Source of the DNA: Heliocidaris erythrogramma
Lineage: Eukaryota > Echinodermata > Echinoidea > Camarodonta > Echinometridae
Assembly: GCA_025617745.1 (NCBI GenBank)
Contig: CM046871.1
Span: forward strand, 35,684,722-35,748,721
Length of the DNA: 64,000 nt
Direction: 5' to 3'
Each line of letters starts with the position of its first letter. Within the stretch, counting starts at the first letter, position 1. The position numbers and the translations under genes were made by a program. The notes under the pieces are model-generated. The model saw nothing but the letters and a program-made list of their open reading frames with translations. It made no database searches and had not been told where the DNA came from. Shown here piece after piece: positions 1 to 14,091 of this stretch.

Positions 1-128
1 ATGAAAGGAAGTTGTCGGATATTTTATTCGACAACTGTTATAAGCTACTGAAATCCTTGCATCTGATTGGCTGAGAGCAAATTTGTCGGATAAAATATCT
101 GACAAGTCCTTTCATGAAACGCCCCCCA
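1..128. mobile_element. MITE family A copy at window edge
   Basis: TTGTCGGATATTTTATTCGACAACTG...GCAAATTTGTCGGATAAAATATCTGACAA with TTTCATGAAACGCCCCCCAG at the right. A variant subfamily: the stem has ATATTTTA where other copies have TGATTTTTA. Confidence 0.75.
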
Positions 129-934
129 GAAGACATGCATGCAGAGGTAAGAAAACGAAATTATGTGTAATCATTTGGGAAAGAAATCATAATCCAGGAT
201 ACAGAAAACTTTCATCGGTTAGGGGTAATCGAACACGTCCTCAATACAGGACATAACATTGGATGGGATAATGTCCCCCAACTTATGTATGTACCACATG
301 AATGTGTATTTTGTCGTAATTTTGGTTTAAAATACAGGTACATCATTTTGCTCATTTATTACTTTGTACATTTATATTGAAAAATTGGAAATAAATGTAT
401 TGAAATTATTGAAATCATTGTCTTTGAAAGCAACTACTGGTCAAGAAAGGTGAAAGAGTCTATTTGGATAAAGAGGATTAATCCTATACTGAACAGGGAC
501 TGGGGTTATCTATTGTCACCTATCTTCGGTACAGTGATCGCAAGACAGCAGACAACAACTAGAAACAGTGCGACTGATCACTTGGCTTAAGAAAGTCCAC
601 AGGACTGGAAGAAAGCTTGCTTACAAAATTTAAGGTTGGTAGAAGTTTAAACAACAATTGTATAATATCTTCTCTTGGCTACTATCTAGCTCTAAAACAC
701 AAGTTTATTCGAAATTCCTAAATAAGAGACGTTACAAAATTTTAAATGTACCTCCAATTTTCCAAACTCCCAAATAATGCACTTCAAATATCTAAAACCC
801 TTAACATTAGTGATTTTTTAAAAGTGTTATTTTGAAGCGCCTAATAATCATTTAAGTTTCAATTCCGATTCGGAAACATTTATCAAATCTAAATTTACTT
901 TAATACCATCACCAACAAAACAATCAACACATAC

Positions 935-1082
935 CTCCTATTGCCTTAGAGAAGGGTTTCTCCCAGGCATACATCTTAATGAGTTTGATAAAAGTCAGAA
1001 GCTCGTTCATCTTTTGGACCCGGACATCGATGACCTTGATACATTTCATTCTGATTTTGGAAATGGTCTTTCCAGCAATGGC
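935..1082 (-). CDS. ABCC5-like: ABCC5-like exon 7 of those visible
   Basis: The acceptor is TTCTGCAG|GC and the donor GGAG|GTATGT; length 148 nt, entering in phase 0 and ending one base into a codon. It encodes the conserved cytosolic loop with RVQKMNELLTFIKLIKMYAW, the best-conserved stretch of MRP5 TMD1. The next exon is outside the window. Confidence 0.92.
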
Positions 1083-4000
1083 CTGCAGAATAAAGCAGAA
1101 AAGGGAAATAACAAAATGGAGAGGGTTGAATAAATGATAAAACATTTTTTTTTTTTTTTTTTTTGTGGGGGGGGGGGGGGCACTACTGTATGACCGAAGT
1201 TAGAGGTTTACTCAAAAAGTTGTGAATGTACGAGCAATTGTCGCCGGGGCATGTGTTTTAGAACCGTGTGTAAATGACATGGTCTAACTAACATTGCAAC
1301 ACAAAGGCAGGTTTGTCAACTTTTGGAAAAGGTAGACCCGTATTTTTTTGGTCTTGCCAGCTTGTCATAAAGTCGCTCAGTGGGGGGGGGGGGGGGGGGG
1401 TCCAGTTTCCTCCATAATTCTCTGACAAGCAAAACAAAAAGAAAAAGAAAAAAAAATCATTCTAAGAGGGGGAGCACAATCGACAAAAGGGCGGATCCTC
1501 TATGGTCAAAATGCATACCTTTCTTCCAAAGGAGGGGGGGGGGGGGCACGGGCCGGAAGTGCCCCCCTGGATCCGCCAATGCTCTCAAGTATATAATTAT
1601 TTCTACCATCTTCTGCAATAAGACACCTTTGATCCCAAACTGGCCCTACAATCAAGCCAGTATGCAGATACAATTTACCCATGAGCAGATAAAGATAATT
1701 TGTACCAGATTGCAAAAAAAAAAATCCATTCATCCTTAACCAGAAGCTAGGTCTAAGTCAGTGTAACTGTCCGAGTTTCAACCGGGCGTCGAGTTTAAAT
1801 TTCAGTAGAATACGAGCAACTGGGACAAAGAGGGTCACTGGATTGAAGTCTAAGGACCTACCTGGAGAGGCACAAAGAGTACGAACGTCGCTAGAGTTCC
1901 AATCAACGCTCCGGTGCCGACGATGAATTGTGTTGCGATGAGGGTTGATATGAGTAAAACCGTAGATGACACTAGGAAGTTTCCTATGATACATACATCG
2001 AAGAGACGTTGGCTGTCGTTCGCACACACGTTCACAATCTGTCAAAATTGAATTAGAAAATAAGATTACAAAATCATCCCGATGTTTTCTTTATACATGT
2101 CATACCCAGATTTATAAGTACAATGCACACTTATGGACTAAAATACCATACGTTTTTAAGGGTTAATCTTTGGGTGCGTTTATGCTCAGGCCAGAATGAA
2201 CCTTTAGTTACGCGTTAAGTTCAAAACACTGTTGCGTCCAAAGTCATTTTCGTATAATCGCCTATTTAAAACGCCGATGTAAAACTAAAAAAAAGGTGCG
2301 TTTTGAATCGGCGTTTCTCAGAAACACGGTATCTTGGCAAGCATAAACGCACAATCATTGTAAACGCGTTTATATGACGTCATATAAGGCGAGCATACGC
2401 AGTGAGGCTTGCGAAACAAGCTACCAAGCCCGAATTCCCTTGGAGAAATATGGAGAAAAGAAGTATAAACAGTACCCCGTGAAACTGCGTTTTAGATGAG
2501 CGTTTCAAAACGCTCATTCTGCCTTTGCAAAGTAAGTATAAACGCACCCTATGTCGCATCTCAGAATTAGTGTTGTCTTTAGGTTCATTATTAAGTTTAT
2601 GGTTAGGATTAGGCTTAGGATTATACTCCTTATCCCCTAAAGGATACTAAGGAGGGAAGTAGGACTTTTACGGTTACTTTAAAGTAGCTATTCAAAGAAA
2701 ATCACAAATATGGCAATTAATGTATCACTAGAAACTGGGAAGCTTACAGATGGCAATCGTATAAGTTTTATGTCAACTGCGTATCTGATGATTATAAAAA
2801 CAACACAAATAAAAGCTCTTCTCAGCATCTGGAATATCCGAGGATTCGCCAGAAATATAGCGATGTTTTGATGTCGTCACACTCGGGATCGATCCTGCTT
2901 AAGCAGACGACGTCCTATAATGAATGAACGTAATTGCAATGCAATTATTTATCAAATTATAAAGAGTTTGGTGTATTTAAACATGACCTTATTTCACACC
3001 ATTATAAAGGGAAAGTGAAACTGATTCTGATAGCTAAAACCGTTTGATTGTAAATACACAGGAGAAGGGTCAATGATCAATGAAATAAACCCCACTTTCA
3101 AATTGAAAAGCCCTCCGAATAATAGCAGGATGGTATTCGTTCCCTCTTGAAACGCCGAACATGCCCGGTGCAAGCAGCTGAAAATACAATGGCGTCTTAT
3201 TTTGTTTACAAGTGACTGATTCCTTTATTTTTTTAACGCTGCATTTTTCATCAAAATAATACCATACACGAAGTTAAGAGTGAGGCAACAGACTAACATT
3301 AAGACTGACGCTAGTGAAGGAAGATAAATAAGTGAAGAGGAGATGACAAAATAGGCTCTGAAAAATGTGTAAGATGTTATGGGACATCGTCTGCTTAGAC
3401 AGGACTGGTCCATGGTGTGTCGTCACATATCTCAGCAGCGTTCGAGGAGCTCTTCAGCTGCTATATCGGGGGCTGTATTTTACCGTTTTATAATTGATAA
3501 TAATCATTACTTCAAATGTTTCCAAGCGTTGAATTTGGATAACCTTGTTTAATTTATGCCATCTATGCAATAATAAGTATTAAGCCAATATTTAAAATCA
3601 TTAAAGTTCTACTTTAATCAAGTTTGTTTTCTCCCTCCCCGGCAGCCAACTATATTGCAATCAAAATACCGCTAAAAAGAAATAACATGCATTTATATTT
3701 TTAAAAAATTGTTTGTTACCTTTGTTCCAATTGTTGTATTTGATTTGTGAAAGTGCTGAATAAATTTTAATAATAATAACAAAAATGATAGTCCTTTGTC
3801 GGTGAGGGGTAAGAGTGCCTCGGACGACCAATGGCTGGTTGTTTGGTTCTTGGTATGATGGCGCTCTTCAATCTCTTCAGATTATTCGCGCCTGTCACTT
3901 TAGTAGGTTTGGCGTAGGCTTCGGAAAGCCCATGTACGAGCGACTTTTTTTGTATGGCGAAAAAGGTGTTATTAATGGTCATCATTAGTATGGTAAGTTG

Positions 4001-7000
4001 TTAGTGTCCCATCTCCTAAGTTAGAAAGTTGTCGATCGTGATTATTCGTAATTATTCGCTATAATATCAAGATACCTAAGCAATCAATTGGAAATAACAG
4101 AGGGGGAGAGTGAATTCAAATTGTTCATGCATTTTTTTTTTCTCTTTTACCAAATTGCTTCAAGATCAGTTATATAACATGATCAATGATAGCTTAATGG
4201 GCTATCAAAAACGATTGGTATCATATATATATAACCCAATAATTCACGAGTGAAAATTGGGTTAGACATCAATAATTCTTTTAGATTAGGATTTTTCAAT
4301 TATTCTTTCTTTTAAGAGACGTCTCTCTTTATCGTATTTTGAACAATATGAAATAAAATGTTCAGTCGTCTCAAATTCTTGACACGCTTCACAGAGCCAG
4401 TATCATGCTGGTTAATTTGAAAAAGGTAATAATTTAACCTGCATTTAATGGCGTCGGTGGAGTGAATCCAGCCATTGATGGCGCAGTAGTGTCATGGACC
4501 CTCTGGCATTTTCGGTAGATGAAAATGCTAGATAGGCTAACGAGTGAGGGGAGGTATGGATGTGGTAGTACCGTTCTTTTTCACGTTGCCTTTTCACGCT
4601 CCGTTTCTTTCTCCCTTTTTCTTTTCTTTTATTCTATTTTTTTTTTTGCTATTCGAATGGGGGGGGGGGGGGGGGGGGTAATGCCCCTTTTAGCTAAGCA
4701 ATAGCATCTTACCTCGCCAACGCTGTGCTGCTTGAGGCTTCTCAGATTGGCTAGCTTTCGGAATGCGACAGTGAGCATACCACTCCGGAGACGAGTGGCC
4801 GTACGACAACTAAACGACCAGAAGAAAACATCGCCTGATATACGGATGATCTGGAGGACGAAGATACAGACGACGAGTACGATGCCGTACCAGAGATCGA
4901 CCTCCACCTGCTCGGTGTACTCCAGTAATCTTTGCACAACCACTGCCTGGATGGAAAACAATCGAATCGAATCAAATCAATTTATTTCATTGAATTCCAC
5001 AATTTCGGACTTCTTCAATCCAAAGGGAGAATCAATACAGATTACAGATGAATTGTCGAAAAGGAATGTCAAATCATGATTTGAAAAATAACTAAACAAA
5101 CAAAAGACGAACGAAACACGTGGGAATTACCAAAAGCGGATGGGAACTGGCGTAGGCAGGGGGCACCGGGGGCCATGCTTCCCCCTATTTAGCCACAAAA
5201 AAAAAAAAACGAGAGCGAAAAAGCGGGGGAAGTGAGAGAAAAGGCCTAAAAAGGCGCTACAAGCCGTTATCTGGCTCTCAAAATTTGCTAAAAGGTCATA
5301 CTTTTCGCGCTTTGCGCGGGAAGGGGGAAAATAACTCTCCTCTCCCTGCACCCACCCCTGTTACCATGGGTCTCGATCCCGGGGGGATGGGGGTATATAT
5401 CCAAAAAAAATTGAGGTGGGGGATGGCCTGTATTATCACCCCCAATATTTTGTATAAAACAAATAAGAATTATGATACATTAACTTAAAACTAATAATTA
5501 TCCAAACTCATGTTTGATCTTGAAATACCACCGCATTCTTTAATGATTAGAAGTAAGGAAATAACAAATGCCATAATTTAAATGCGAAAATATCGAAGAA
5601 AATTCGTTCGCTTTTATTCTCAATTAAGGGGTTCCGTCCATTGGCGTAGATCCGTGCATTCCTTCTTTTCATTAAAACCATTTTGGGATGCTTTAAAATG
5701 CAAGTTTTATAGACACATTTTTGAAAATTCCCTGATGCAGGAGGGGGATACCCCCTCCCACTCCCGCTCGATCTCTTCGCTCAGTGGTGTATCTAGGGGG
5801 CAGGGGGCACGTGCCCCGGGCAGCACTTGGAGTAGACTGAAAAATCAGTCTATTTCGTTCGGGGATATGCTCCGCTGAGACTACGTCTGGCTTCACGGAA
5901 TCCCTCTCTTAGAGGAGAACCTCTAAAGACAGAAAATGTTATAGAACTCCTCCAAACAGACGGATTTTTCTTTCTACACTTGGAGGGGGCACAAAAAACG
6001 CAAAGGAGAGAAGGAAAAATAGGGGGAAATGAAGAAAAATCATAATCTTTTCGGATCACGCGCCCCCAAATCCGGAGGGTAAATGCACTAGAAATCTAGT
6101 TTTTGAAGGTTTAAAATGCGAAAAATGTCCAAAGCTTGGTCGCTTCGCTCCCTAGCATAATTATTTTCTTTCAGGCCAGGATCTCGTAATTTCGCTCCCC
6201 CAGTATATAGCTCTTACATAGCTTAAAGGGTTGAAAAAGTTTGAAAAAATAAAGATGTAATTGCTATGCTCGCTATATGATATGCATGTAAGTTTCATAT
6301 GACGCCTGCTAAATATTGCGCTCCCAATATAGGATGTATAATAACAGCATTTGCAAAGGTTCAATTTTTGAAAGAAATCTCAACTGCAGGTCGCCTTGCT
6401 GAATTTCTCGACTCTTTACGAGCCGTTATCTTTCTGTCAAATTTGCTGTAAAACGTAAGAACATTCGCGCTTCACGCGGGAGGGGGGGGGGGGACTCCCC
6501 TCCCTGCACCCCCCCGGGGAGCACCAATTTCACACTCTTCGCGTGCCCCACAACCGCCCCCCATAAAATTAAATCCTGGCTATGCGGTTGGATCCTTCAC
6601 GTCTGCCCCCCCCCCATATTGAAAAATCCTGGCTATAAGCCTGTGCGGATGGGGGTGGGGTTCCCCGTTACAAATTTACAATTGCGATTGATTCGGATCA
6701 GTTTGCTCACAGCCAATCAAGTACAACACTTCAGAAGCTCATATCAGTCATTGGAACATTTTGCTGATGATAAGTTATATGACTCAGCACATTGCAAGAT
6801 TATAAATGTTTGGTGAGGTTATTAATCACACTTCGCATACTCAAGGAGTGTTATGAAACCGTATTGTTTTACACGGATATCAGTAACTTATCGCCTAGCT
6901 GTTGTACAAAGTACAAATTATAGCTGTTTTGTCTTACAAAGAACCTATAAACGTATTGTTTTACAGAGAATTTATAGCCGCATCGTTCAAAGAACTTGAG

Positions 7001-10000
7001 GGCTGATCATTTAACACCGATAAAGATAAAGTAATCTCTATATAAACCATAAAATCGGTCTCGGTAAAAGAGCAATTGGATCGGGGGGGGGGGGGGGGGG
7101 GGTCGGTGCTAATTAAGGCTTATTAGCATAAAATCGATGAACAAAAACGATATCCAAATTTTTTTCTACATAGACCGAAAGTTATTGTTACAGTTATCGG
7201 TGATAAATGACCGGTCCTTTAGCCGTCGTGTTAAAATTACTCGATATACTTACTGATGTAAGAAAAGATGCCATCACCGACATGACTAACACAGCAGCGG
7301 ATATGATCTGCCTGGTCCGGACAAAACGTAGGGCTACTTTTCCGATAGACGCTTCTTCCTCACTCCCCTTACGTTCTACTTCTTCCTTCCATAGACGGTC
7401 CAGTCTGCAATCATAGGAGGATATCACTTTTAAAAAATCAGGGCGACTACTGTCATCCTGGATAAAACTACAAATTGCAAGAATAAAAACCCAGGGAAAA
7501 CTAACCCGCGCAACTACCCCTATAGGACGTTTACCCCCTGAAGTCTACTCTTATATGACAACCGTAATTCCTTAGGGCTGTTACACCGTGCAAACTACCC
7601 TTGACAGATACCCTTGGGAAGCTAGATGAAGCAGTCAGCTGTCAAACCACAACGTTATCAACGTCATCATAATCATCATCATCTTCATCACCACCACCAC
7701 CACCATCACCATCCACCTCATCATCATCCATTAACACCACCATCATCATCATCACCACCACCACCACCACCACCACCACCATCCTCCTCCTCATCATCCA
7801 TTAACACCATCATCTTCATCATCACCACCACCACCATCATCATCACCACCACCACCACCACCACCACCATCCTCCTCATCATCATCCATTAACACCATCA
7901 TCTTCATCATCACCATCACCATCCTCCTCATCATCGTCCATTAACAACATGAAATTCATCATCACCACCACCATCCTCCTCATCATCGTCCATTAACAAC
8001 ATCATCTTCATCATCACCATCACCATCCTCCTCATCATCATCCATTAACACCATCATATTCATCATCACCACCACCATCATCATCATCACCACCACCACC
8101 ACCACCACCACCACCATCCACCTCATCATCATCATCATCATCATCCATTAACACCATCATCTTCATCATCACCACCACCACCATCATTATCATCATCATC
8201 ATCATCACCACCACCACTACCACCACCACCCTCCTCAACATCATCCATTAACACCATCATCTTCATCATCACCTCCACTATCATCATCATCACCACTATC
8301 ATCATCATCATCACCACCACAACCATCATCATACTCATCATCATCCATTAACACCATCATCATCATCATCCATCACCATCATCATCATCACTATCACCAT
8401 CATCGTCATACCTGTCACCGTTGTAGTCGCCTCGATCGTAGTCCGACATCGTCCACAGATCCGAGTACTCCAGCGTTCTCTTGTAAGCCTTCATGAACAA
8501 GGATGACATCCAAGACAGCCATACGAACGAAATAAGACCGCAGTGATCCATCGGCGAAAATTCTTCATTTCTATAAAAATATAAAACCATAATTGTTCAA
8601 ACTCAGTAAGCATAGTTTGGATAAATCTATATTCTTCTTTGGATACACTCTTCAAATTTACACATAATTCCAAATTTACCCTCTTTTTTTTTAGATGATT
8701 CGTTATAATAACTAGAACATAAACAATATTCCTGAAAGTTAATATTCTAAACTGATTGAATACCCCGGAATAAGAACAAGTTAAATTGACAGATGAATCT
8801 TGAAAATCAACATTGTCTTAACATATCTCCAAAATAAATACGAATAATAGCGCAACTTTCAAGGAGTGTGTGTTATACCCCCAGAGGCGTATCTCAGAAA
8901 TATAGGGATATTTTGTGTCTGTTTGTTCCATTCAACATCAACACTCTAATGCATTGTTTCTATTATTTAGATCAATCTGGAATTACATAATCCTGTTGGA
9001 TTAAGTGTCTAGACATTGTATGCAAATAGTGACCGTTATTTAGCTATTCATGATGAGGAAGGCTAGCAATAGACATTTTATAATTAGCAAAGATTTGGAA
9101 GCTTTATCAGTTTCAGTTTCAATTTCAGTTTATTGTTTCATATTTCATATCTACAATGTGTTTTTACAGTATAAATGGTACAAACAATATAATTGGTAAA
9201 AACAAACATGGGATATATTGTCAGAGAAAATAAAGAAGGTGAGTACCTCATATCTTAACGTTTGCATGCAATATTAATTGAATATACTAGGATAAAATGA
9301 AAGTGAAATATTGAGGAGCCTAAGGAGAAAGCTACGCTTGTGAGTTATAGGCTGCAAAGAGTGATAAAATTTATAATAGTCTTTAAATATAGTGGGAACG
9401 ATCAATGCATGATACAGCAATATGAGTATATAAATAAAATTATTGAGTCGCAGTAATCAAAATCGCATTCAAAGAAATAGTATTGGATGGTTTTGTCACT
9501 TTCATTACAGCAATGATATTCACGTTTTTAGGGTAAATAAGCGTTTCCTGTACGCGGTGGCAATTTCTGTTGTATACACTCAGGTTTTCCCGCAAAGGTG
9601 ATCACATTTCACTCCGTGATCTAGATCCCTTTTTACCCACGCCGATGAAATCGGCAGGGTTATGTAAAGGGCTCCGTTACCCACGCCGATGAAATCGGCA
9701 GGGTTATGTAAAGGGCTCCGTATGTTTGTTTTTTTGTTTGTTTGTTTGTTTGTTTGTTTGTATGTTTGTTTGTTTGTTTGTTTGTTTGTTTGTGTACAAG
9801 ATAACAAGAGAACGGGTGAACGGATTTGCACCAAATTTTCAGGGAATGTTCAGAAAGTGACAGGAAAGAATCGATTAGATTTTGGTGATGATTGGTTGAC
9901 CCCTGCAAATTCTGTGTGACCTTGAACTTTTGACCCTGTAGTAAAGTATAGGAACTTCAGTTCAGAGAGTGACAGGATAGAAACTAGAAAGTTTGATGAC

Positions 10001-13000
10001 CCCAAACTTCGCCAGCCGATGCAGAAATATTTTGGTCAATCAAAACACTCATTACTTCGTCTCACCAAAAATCTATTTCAGGTTTATGAATTTTAGAAGA
10101 CTTTTAGACCCATTATTTGCTATTTCACTTCAAATCCGCACGAGCCTGCAATGAATATTCAAAGCCAACGTATCCCAGCAACAAGGGATTTTTCGCGCTT
10201 GAACTGTACTCTCGTTGCGAAATCGAAAGCGGCTAGGTATACGGTATACGTATAGCCTAGCACGTCTAATTTCTCCTATTTCTTATCTTCTGTGCATTTC
10301 TGTTTATTTTCCCCGGTTCTTTCCACTTTGTTGTGGAAGTTTTTGTGATTTATTTTATCCTGGTGGACGTGTAGTACGTGATTTTAATTGTTTTCGGTGA
10401 AAATCTGGTGCGTTTGTTCGACGTGAGTGAGTCTATCGCACTCGCGAGTGTTCGCGTGTGTTGATCTGAGTGAGTGGCTGAGTAGCTGTAGTGTACGTAC
10501 ATAACTATACACAGCACTGTCGCGAAGTGCCTGGGGCCGGCTGACTGTAGTACTGAGTGAGTAAGCTCTGTGCCTCGCATGCACGTCATTTTCAAGTCGA
10601 GATCCAACTTCTTTTGTCGTCATATTTATTTTATCCAAGCCCGATGAAAAAAAAACAACAACCCGAATTGCAATGTAAAGATAGAACATGAATACATTTA
10701 CTAACACTGACATGACTGAACCAAGGCCGTACGCAGCGGGGAGGGGGGGGGGGGGGGGGCAGTTGCCCTCCCCTGCCCCCCCCCTGCCCCCCCCCCCAGA
10801 AATTTCAAAATCATACTTTTTTTAATCGGGTTTTAGACTTCAAGTTATGGGTTCCTTTGAAAGCGATCATCTTGCCCCCCAGGAAAAAAATTTCTGCGTA
10901 CGGCCTTGGACTGAACACTGAATACAAATTGCTAACATTTTTTTTCTCACCACGCCACGCTCTCTGCCATGTCTAATCAATTACTTTTAGGGGAGGGATG
11001 TTTCAATAATAAAATATCTTTTTCAGAAGAATTTTTTCAAGGGTGGGGACACACAAAGCTATGACCTGGATATGGCAAAATTTATTTTTTTTTTTTTGGG
11101 GGGGGGGGGGGGGGAGATGTGCCTCTTGTTATCCCCTTTGAATGGCTACTGCTTACAAAATAATCGCAACAAAACAAAACCTATTGGGTTAAGGCGTGGG
11201 TCTGCCGCCTTTGACGGCCTTTCTAGTTTCTTTCTGTTTCTTTTCTAAATGCTTGTTTAAAAAAAAATCACTTGTCTGTATACTATTGGTTGTTTCATAA
11301 CGTGGTTCTAAGGTCACACTTTGAATGCATGTAAATTTTTGCTCGATGCCTGCTCATTACTATTGTATTTGAGTTTGGTCTGTAACATGTTAGGTTTAAA
11401 TTATCTTGATAATGGAATAAGTTATAACCATATAAAAACTGAAAATTCTGGAGGCAACTAAGTCTTACACATCACAATCCCAGTCAGTTCCGTTGATATT
11501 TTTCTCTAAGAAATTTATTTTGATGCACCTGCTCTTTATGTAATGTATTTCTGTCTAACTTCTGTTTAATTGTTGTTTCCGGATGAATACGTGCTCCGTT
11601 TCTGTACTCTTTGCCTGTATATCACTCTTTCCTTCTCTCCATTCCTCTATGATCTCTGTATCTCTCTCTCTCTCCTTCTTTTTCTCTTCCCCTCTATCTC
11701 ATCATTCTTGCACTCTTGGTCCTACCCCAACAATCTGCCTCTTACCTTCTCTCCTTCTCATGTAGACCATGCATTTCCCTTATCTTACTTCCTTTCTGGT
11801 CATCCGTTACATTATCTTGAACCTTTATCCGTACCCCTATAAAGTCCAGTTCACTCATAACATAAGTATAGAAATATCGCAATATTTAAATACGCAATTG
11901 AATGTATGAATTTGTTTGTTTATGAGAAACTGCAATTACACAATGTCATATAAATGAATGTTTCCTTGTATCACTATTGTACTATTTAACGTATTTTTTA
12001 TAATAAAATAATTTTGTAACCATATTGTACAATTCAGCCCCCTAGGGCTGCGATGCATATTTTGAATAAATAAACCATTATTATTATTATACCGAAGTGC
12101 TCACATGATTTATAGCATTATTTTCAATTTTTACCGATTTTTACACATCAGAACTTTACACAACACAATTCCAAAGACTTTCGAAATAATTATCAACCCT
12201 AAGAAATTTCAGGTGAAATGTGTGAACATACAATGACGTGGGATTTAACTAAACGTATTTTAGAAACTCACGTAGGTTTGAGACGAATTGGAATAAGTAT
12301 CTTCATGCTTTCCTTGTATTTAAACCCATCTCGCTCTCCATACTTGACGGTGGTTCTGTCATTACGATCGAAGTCGTCGTCAGGTTCGATCAGCCCAACG
12401 TTGGTCGTTGTCTCTCCTAAGGTTGCCAGGGCGACCGTCGTTGTATGGATTCCATCATCTTTGGAGACAAATTAAATGGATTTTATCAACAATTACCAGT
12501 ATTGCATTGTATTGTATATTGTATTTTATCAAACATAATCGATATACATATCAATATTCTGTTCATAAACATGTAAATCATAATTACAGATCATATAACT
12601 CATAATATCAGAAATTGGATGTACAGATAAGGTATTAATACAAAGCTCATAGTATTTTTTTTCAAGTAACGAAATATATCATAAGCCATGGGAGAGAGGA
12701 TTGGCCGTAGGTCTGAACGAACAAGAGGTCCAGTAAGCAGTGAAATTGTGATTTACATCTGACTCTTTGTTATTAAAATGATATATTTCAAAAACCGGGT
12801 AGGCAAAAGCGGATACAGGGAGCCCCCCCCCCCCCCCCCATGAGAACGTGGCCTTTTTTGTAGGGGGCAAAAACAATCTGACACGCAGAAGTACACAAAG
12901 GGGGAAAACTAAAGAAAAAATACGTTCTTGTGCAACGAGAGGTATCTCTTTTTTGGTATAAATACAGCTGCTTTCGGTTTTCACTAAATGCCATCGATGT

Positions 13001-14052
13001 AATTATTAAACGAGAACAGATAAACGAAAAGAAATATCTTGAAAAAGATCAGTACATTATTTTCATTTAATCTAAGATACTCACATTGTAGCCTATCATG
13101 TTTCCTTTAATTTAACACCTTGGACAGCTAAACAGTAATATCTTTCTTGATTCGTGTAAAAGTTACCTCTGCCCAAGTTTAGAATGAAATGGATGGTCAA
13201 CCCAAGGTTGGTTGAATGGCCTCCATTCCAACTGAATACACTGGCATATAATGAAAGTAACTCCAGGGGAGCGTTTCATCAAGTGTCTTGTCGGTGATTT
13301 TTTACCGACAAATTTGCTCTCAGCCAAGCAAAGATTTCAGTAGCTTATAACAATTATTGTAACTTGTCATTGATGACAAGTTTTATGAAACAGGGCCCTG
13401 ATCACCATTCAGCCCAAAACTAGGCCAAAGACGATTTGACATGCTTTTTAAAATTGGCCAGTGCTCAATCATCCACGATCACAATTTGGTGAGCAGCCTA
13501 TCAAATTAAAGCAGACATTATCAACTATGACACCATTATAACAGTGATTTCACTTGATTTATGAGATGTTGGGGCTTGAATATAGGTTTCCTGTTTCTTG
13601 ACTCACATTGTCTGTTAGTTTATGTTATCGTTTAAGGAAGCACACGCGACTATTATGTCCTTCCTTCAACATAGAGAAAGGTAGCTTAATACTTTCACAA
13701 TAAATATCAAAATATGTTATAGAGAACCTCTACCGAAAACGACTGAGTGTGAGGAGATGTTGTGCTCACTGATATGAAAAGGCCAAATACAATTGATTCT
13801 TAGTTTGATTTGATTTGATTTGATTTATTCATATATACGTAATCGACTTACCTAGATCATTTGTTGCAATCACTTAGTATAATCATTTAAATGTTATAGA
13901 CATTATGAATGTATCGTCTTAAGCTACATGTATATTAAAATAATGCTTGAAGGAGACGTCCAATATATGTGAATTATATATAAGCAATATCCCAAATATT
14001 GAATGATGCAAATTTACGAAGAGAAATAATAAAAAGAAGTATATAAAACAGG

Positions 14053-14091
<39 letters not shown>

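Larger units (their letters stand above)
9626..11226 (+). mobile_element. Helitron-like non-autonomous element, copy 1
   Basis: It starts A|TCCCTTTTTACCCACG and ends GACGGCCTTTCTAG|T, so the termini are 5'-TC and CTAG-3' between A and T, as Helitrons require. A small GC hairpin lies just before the end. The first about 48 bp containing CCGATGAAATCGG is duplicated, then comes a (GTTT)n tract at 9721-9795. The same two ends occur inverted at 57550-58211. A smaller MITE is nested at 10721-10909. No Rep/helicase coding sequence is visible. Confidence 0.75.

Noticed and set aside
4732-5079. Plus-strand 115-codon frame
   Set aside because: Antisense of the ABCC exon at 4713-4946 with no homology of its own.
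7626-8344. His-, Asp- and Val/Met-rich frames on both strands
   Set aside because: All are translations of the CAT/CAC minisatellite.
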